From contig NZ_KQ961866.1 in the NCBI RefSeq assembly GCF_001563665.1, positions 1 through 47,278 on the forward strand: a stretch of 47,278 nt of DNA, in the 5' to 3' direction. Under the pieces are notes generated by a model. The model had not been told where the DNA came from, searched no databases, and was given only the letters and a program-made list of their open reading frames with translations. The stretch comes from Gardnerella vaginalis. Its GTDB lineage: Bacteria > Actinomycetota > Actinomycetes > Actinomycetales > Bifidobacteriaceae. The translations under genes and the position numbers were made by a program. Below are positions 44,651 to 47,278 of the stretch, piece after piece. Numbering within the stretch: the first letter of the stretch is position 1; the number at the start of each line of letters is the position of its first letter.

Positions 44651-45475
44651 TTATGAAAGATGCCAAGAAATCCTATGCAAATCACTAGCTCCGTATTTAG
44701 ATATCGCTTCTCGATGTGCAGCAGATCCGTAACCTTTATTATGCGCCCAATCGTAAACAGCATATTTTTCTAAACCAGCATAATCTATCATCATATGATC
44801 TCTTGTAACTTTTGCAATAACTGACGCTGCAGCTACACTAGCACATTTACGATCCGCTTTTACTAAAGTGTTCACATCAATTGAAATAGGTAAAATAGGC
44901 GCATCAAAAGTATTAAAAACTTTATGTATATAATCGTATGGCCCATCTAATATTACTGCCATTTTATTGTGTTTAACGATTTTATTTAACAAATTAGATT
45001 CAAATTCGTTAAGATTTTTATTTGCATTATTAGCATTATTGATACTATTTGCATTATTTGTACTATTTGTATTCGTAATGCTATTTATGTTCTTTGCATT
45101 ATTTATATTCTTTATAAGATTTTCTTGAGCAGAGCCTATAGCTTTCAAAGCTGCAATTCCTAAAGAGTATTCAATTCCCCAGTCATCTATTTCATGATTC
45201 GTACACGATCCAACTGAATATGCGCTACACCAATTTTTCAAAGGCTCATATAACGCTTCTCGCTTGCGTTCTGTAAGAAGTTTAGAATCCGCTAAACCTT
45301 CTGGCATAACGTTTTCTAGATTTATCTCACTAGCTCCAAGTATTGCAGCTCCAACCATCACAGGACCAGCTAAAGAGCCACGTCCAACTTCATCTATACC
45401 AATAACAAAATCGTATCCTTTAATTAAAAGATCGCGCTCATAATCTAACGAAGGAATTAAAGGTATTTTAGACAT
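44651..45475 (-). CDS. rnhB: Ribonuclease HII with an Asn-rich insertion
   Basis: A 274-residue RNase HII, removing RNA from RNA-DNA hybrids, including single ribonucleotides. Core motifs: GIDEVGRGSLAGP (GxDExGRG), DSKLLTERKR, VILDGP and KADRKCASVAAASVIAKVTRD, then HNKGYGSAAHREAI. Between about residues 120 and 155 is an Asn/Ile/Thr-rich insertion (NSITNTNSTNNANSINNANN) that lies between core strands and is absent from usual RNase HII (about 210-230 residues). All catalytic acids look intact. It is downstream of lepB, the common actinobacterial order. No clear ribosome-binding site is visible at the ATG. Confidence 0.95.
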   Translation of the reverse strand: MSKIPLIPSLDYERDLLIKGYDFVIGIDEVGRGSLAGPVMVGAAILGASEINLENVMPEGLADSKLLTERKREALYEPLKNWCSAYSVGSCTNHEIDDWGIEYSLGIAALKAIGSAQENLIKNINNAKNINSITNTNSTNNANSINNANNANKNLNEFESNLLNKIVKHNKMAVILDGPYDYIHKVFNTFDAPILPISIDVNTLVKADRKCASVAAASVIAKVTRDHMMIDYAGLEKYAVYDWAHNKGYGSAAHREAISKYGASDLHRISWHLS

Positions 45476-45536
45476 ATCAAATCAAAAATAATTAAACAAT
45501 AAAACTAAATTAAATAAACAAAATAATTAGACTTAA

Positions 45537-46355
45537 TCATTTAGAGTAATTAGGGACTTTTTCAAAAGCATCATGATGTGAATCTAATAACCCAATGCGA
45601 TTAAGTGGCCAGAAACGAGCAACAGCTACTCCCTCTATTTTTGAAATAGGAACTAAGCCGTCATCACCGTCATTCCTGTGATAACGCGAATCAGCAGAAT
45701 TAGAGCGATTATCTCCTAAAACAAATACATGACCAGGTTTCACTTTTACTTTGAATGGAAAATCGCTAGGATCTACACCAGGCCGAATGTAAGAAGATTC
45801 CAACACTTCTACGCCGTTTACAACAATCGGCTCACCTTTACCTTTGCACTCAACAGTATCTCCAGGTAAACCAATTAAACGCTTAATAAGGTTTCCACGA
45901 GTTGAGCCAAGAATGCCAGCTTTATTTTGAGAGTCTTGACTTAACCAATTTGCAGGATCTTCAAAAACGACTATATCTCCGCGATGCAAAGAGAAAATCT
46001 TAGGAGTTAGCTTAGAAGTAATAACGTTATCTCCAATGTGAATTGTTTCTAGCATAGAACCTGAAGGGATTGTGTATGCTCCCAAAACGAACATGCGTAT
46101 AAGAACAATCAAAACTATTGGAGTAACATACCACGCGAGTATCTCACGCCATGAACTTTTTTCAGAACGATTATTATCTTTAGCATCTTTAGCATGCTTA
46201 CCATTGCGAGAATCTTTAGTAGAATTTTTACGAGAACTTTCGTGCGCACTCGCATCCTCCGCATCCTCATCTTGAGGAACAGGAGAAGGATCTATGCCAT
46301 GCCCTGCAACTGTAACGATGTGATTATCGATTTCATCCATGTTGTCAGCAGTCAT
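45537..46355 (-). CDS. lepB: Signal peptidase I
   Basis: A 272-residue type I signal peptidase. One membrane segment (ILAWYVTPIVLIVLIRMFVLGAYT, about 68-91) follows a 65-residue cytoplasmic tail rich in Asp/Ser/Lys. The catalytic Ser is in IPSGSMLETIHIGD, the Lys in GNLIKRLIGLPGDTVEC, and box E is VLGDNRSNSADSRYH. It removes signal peptides of secreted proteins. AAAGGA lies five bases before the ATG. It sits between rplS and rnhB, the usual order. Confidence 0.96.
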   Translation of the reverse strand: MTADNMDEIDNHIVTVAGHGIDPSPVPQDEDAEDASAHESSRKNSTKDSRNGKHAKDAKDNNRSEKSSWREILAWYVTPIVLIVLIRMFVLGAYTIPSGSMLETIHIGDNVITSKLTPKIFSLHRGDIVVFEDPANWLSQDSQNKAGILGSTRGNLIKRLIGLPGDTVECKGKGEPIVVNGVEVLESSYIRPGVDPSDFPFKVKVKPGHVFVLGDNRSNSADSRYHRNDGDDGLVPISKIEGVAVARFWPLNRIGLLDSHHDAFEKVPNYSK

Positions 46356-46508
46356 ATAAATCCTTTGACATACTATTTAGCATTTTGCAAATACAATAAA
46401 AGCTCTAAAGCGCTACTAAATAAATCTTAAAGCGATACTCATAGCGCAACCGTAAGTAGCATACTCATAGCGCATAACACATTTGCACAATAAGACTTTT
46501 ATAAGCAA

Positions 46509-46560
46509 CGTTTACTGATCAATCACAATATAATCAATAAAAGTGATATCACAGTAAACG
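46509..46560. terminator. Nested hairpin between rplS and lepB
   Basis: Outer stem CGTTTACTG/CAGTAAACG (46509-46517, 46552-46560) and inner stem ATCAC/GTGAT (46522-46526, 46543-46547). It lies 34 bases after the rplS stop. No long T-run follows, so it may be a weak terminator or an RNA-processing site allowing some read-through to lepB. Confidence 0.55.
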
Positions 46561-46593
46561 CTAACTCAACAAACAAATACGCTAAAGCAAGTA

Positions 46594-46959
46594 TTACTTA
46601 GCAGAGTTATCTCTACGCTCAGCAATACGAGCAGCTTTACCACGCAAAGAACGCAAGTAGTAAAGCTTAGCGCGACGAACGCGACCACTACGAACCAGCT
46701 TAATCGAATCGATAGCTGGGGAATGAAGTGGGAAGCGACGCTCAACACCAGTACCAAAGCTTACTTTACGAACTACGAAAGTTTCACGTACACCTGCACC
46801 CTTACGAGCGATAACAACACCAGTAAAAGTCTGAATACGAGAATTGTTACCTTCCTGAATTTTCACGTTTACATCAACAGTGTCACCAGGACGGAAAGCT
46901 GGGATTTCTTCAGCAGACTTAAGATGCTTAGCATCAAATGCTTCTACAGCATTCACCAT
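46594..46959 (-). CDS. rplS: Large-subunit ribosomal protein L19
   Basis: A 121-residue protein of the 50S subunit at the 30S-50S interface. Typical blocks: [66 protein letters not shown] and RRAKLYYLR. The length is normal. GAGGAGG seven bases before the ATG supports the start. It is followed by lepB and rnhB, and its leader has two inverted repeats. Confidence 0.98.
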   Translation of the reverse strand: MVNAVEAFDAKHLKSAEEIPAFRPGDTVDVNVKIQEGNNSRIQTFTGVVIARKGAGVRETFVVRKVSFGTGVERRFPLHSPAIDSIKLVRSGRVRRAKLYYLRSLRGKAARIAERRDNSAK

Positions 46960-46999
46960 AATAATTCCTCCTCGCCGCCACGTATCGGCGTAAGCTACA

Positions 47000-47121
47000 T
47001 CAAAAGTAAATCAACTAAATTGCGATTTTACTTTGACTAATCGTTCCCAAAAAGTTTGCTTTTCAGGGCTTCCATCTGCCAAATCTTAAATAAAGCAGGC
47101 TAGACTGATGATAAGCAAACT
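47000..47121 (-). promoter_or_regulatory. rplS leader with two inverted repeats
   Basis: In the ~320 bases before rplS, TCAAAAGTAAA (47000-47010) pairs with TTTACTTTGA (47027-47036), one bulge, and AGTTTGCTT (47053-47061) pairs with AAGCAAACT (47113-47121). On the gene strand, five T follow the second pair. This is a possible leader structure or attenuator. The far end, 47122-47278, shows nothing I would call. Confidence 0.4.
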
Positions 47122-47278
47122 ACGCGGCATCTACTTATCGAAAGCATACAGAACATAAATTTATGCATAATAATGGACATTTTCACAAGATATAAGCACA
47201 ATACAAACGCAATAAGAACGCAATAAGAACATTAAATAAACACATAGGTTTATTTACAGGATTTTCCTATCAAATGGG

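Noticed and set aside
47097..47177. A 26-codon possible leader peptide before rplS on the minus strand
   Set aside because: No ribosome-binding site and an ordinary composition for random sequence.

Overview
This window is a stretch of A+T-rich chromosome from an actinobacterium, most likely Gardnerella or a close member of the Bifidobacteriaceae. The evidence is the rplS-lepB-rnhB order, a glnA with an adenylylatable tyrosine, RNase J, an AdnAB-like helicase-nuclease pair, EttA, a TPP-controlled thiamine salvage locus with fused enzymes, and strong Shine-Dalgarno sites. The genus is my inference from protein style and base composition; I could not search a database. I see no prophage, insertion sequence, CRISPR array or rRNA.

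Layout. 1-6335: a FemAB-type aminoacyltransferase, EttA, and a two-gene ABC exporter, followed by a 480-base gap with three ~52-base tandem repeats and a five-hairpin cluster. 6336-9475: a processive GT2 glycosyltransferase coupled to an AI-2E-family membrane protein. 9523-13691: glnA with its terminator, RNase J, and a 56-residue single-pass membrane protein not previously listed. 13870-16115: an MFS transporter and a GNAT acetyltransferase. 16382-26632: two very large helicase-nuclease genes (AdnB- and AdnA-like), inflated by Ser/Asn/Asp-rich insertions. 27041-31272 (+ strand): a Pr6Pr-type membrane protein, a TPP riboswitch, and the ThiM-ThiE and ThiD-TenA fusion proteins. 31666-36197: a class C-like sortase, tRNA-Arg(CCG), and a NitT/TauT-type ABC transporter with a fused double permease and no visible binding protein.

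36557-37044 (- strand) is the most interesting region: a perfect consensus promoter (TTGACA, 17 bases, TATAAT), an M-box (Mg2+) riboswitch aptamer, and a 44-codon GTG-start ORF with a nine-base AGGAGGTGA Shine-Dalgarno. 37494-41001 (+ strand): a 920-residue CydDC-like ABC protein whose only nucleotide-binding domain has lost its ATPase motifs and which lacks the second one, overlapped by a membrane-anchored HNH (DUF1524) nuclease. 41150-46959 (- strand): an Uup-like ABC-F protein, a LacI regulator, RNase HII, signal peptidase I and ribosomal protein L19.

How the genes work together. The thi locus forms one thiamine salvage unit: HMP and thiazole kinases, TMP synthase and TenA, behind one TPP switch. 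AdnA and AdnB form one double-strand-break resection machine. rplS, lepB and rnhB are the usual housekeeping cluster. A theme across the window is Ser/Asn/Asp low-complexity insertion into otherwise conserved enzymes, often encoded by in-frame 15-18 base tandem repeats.
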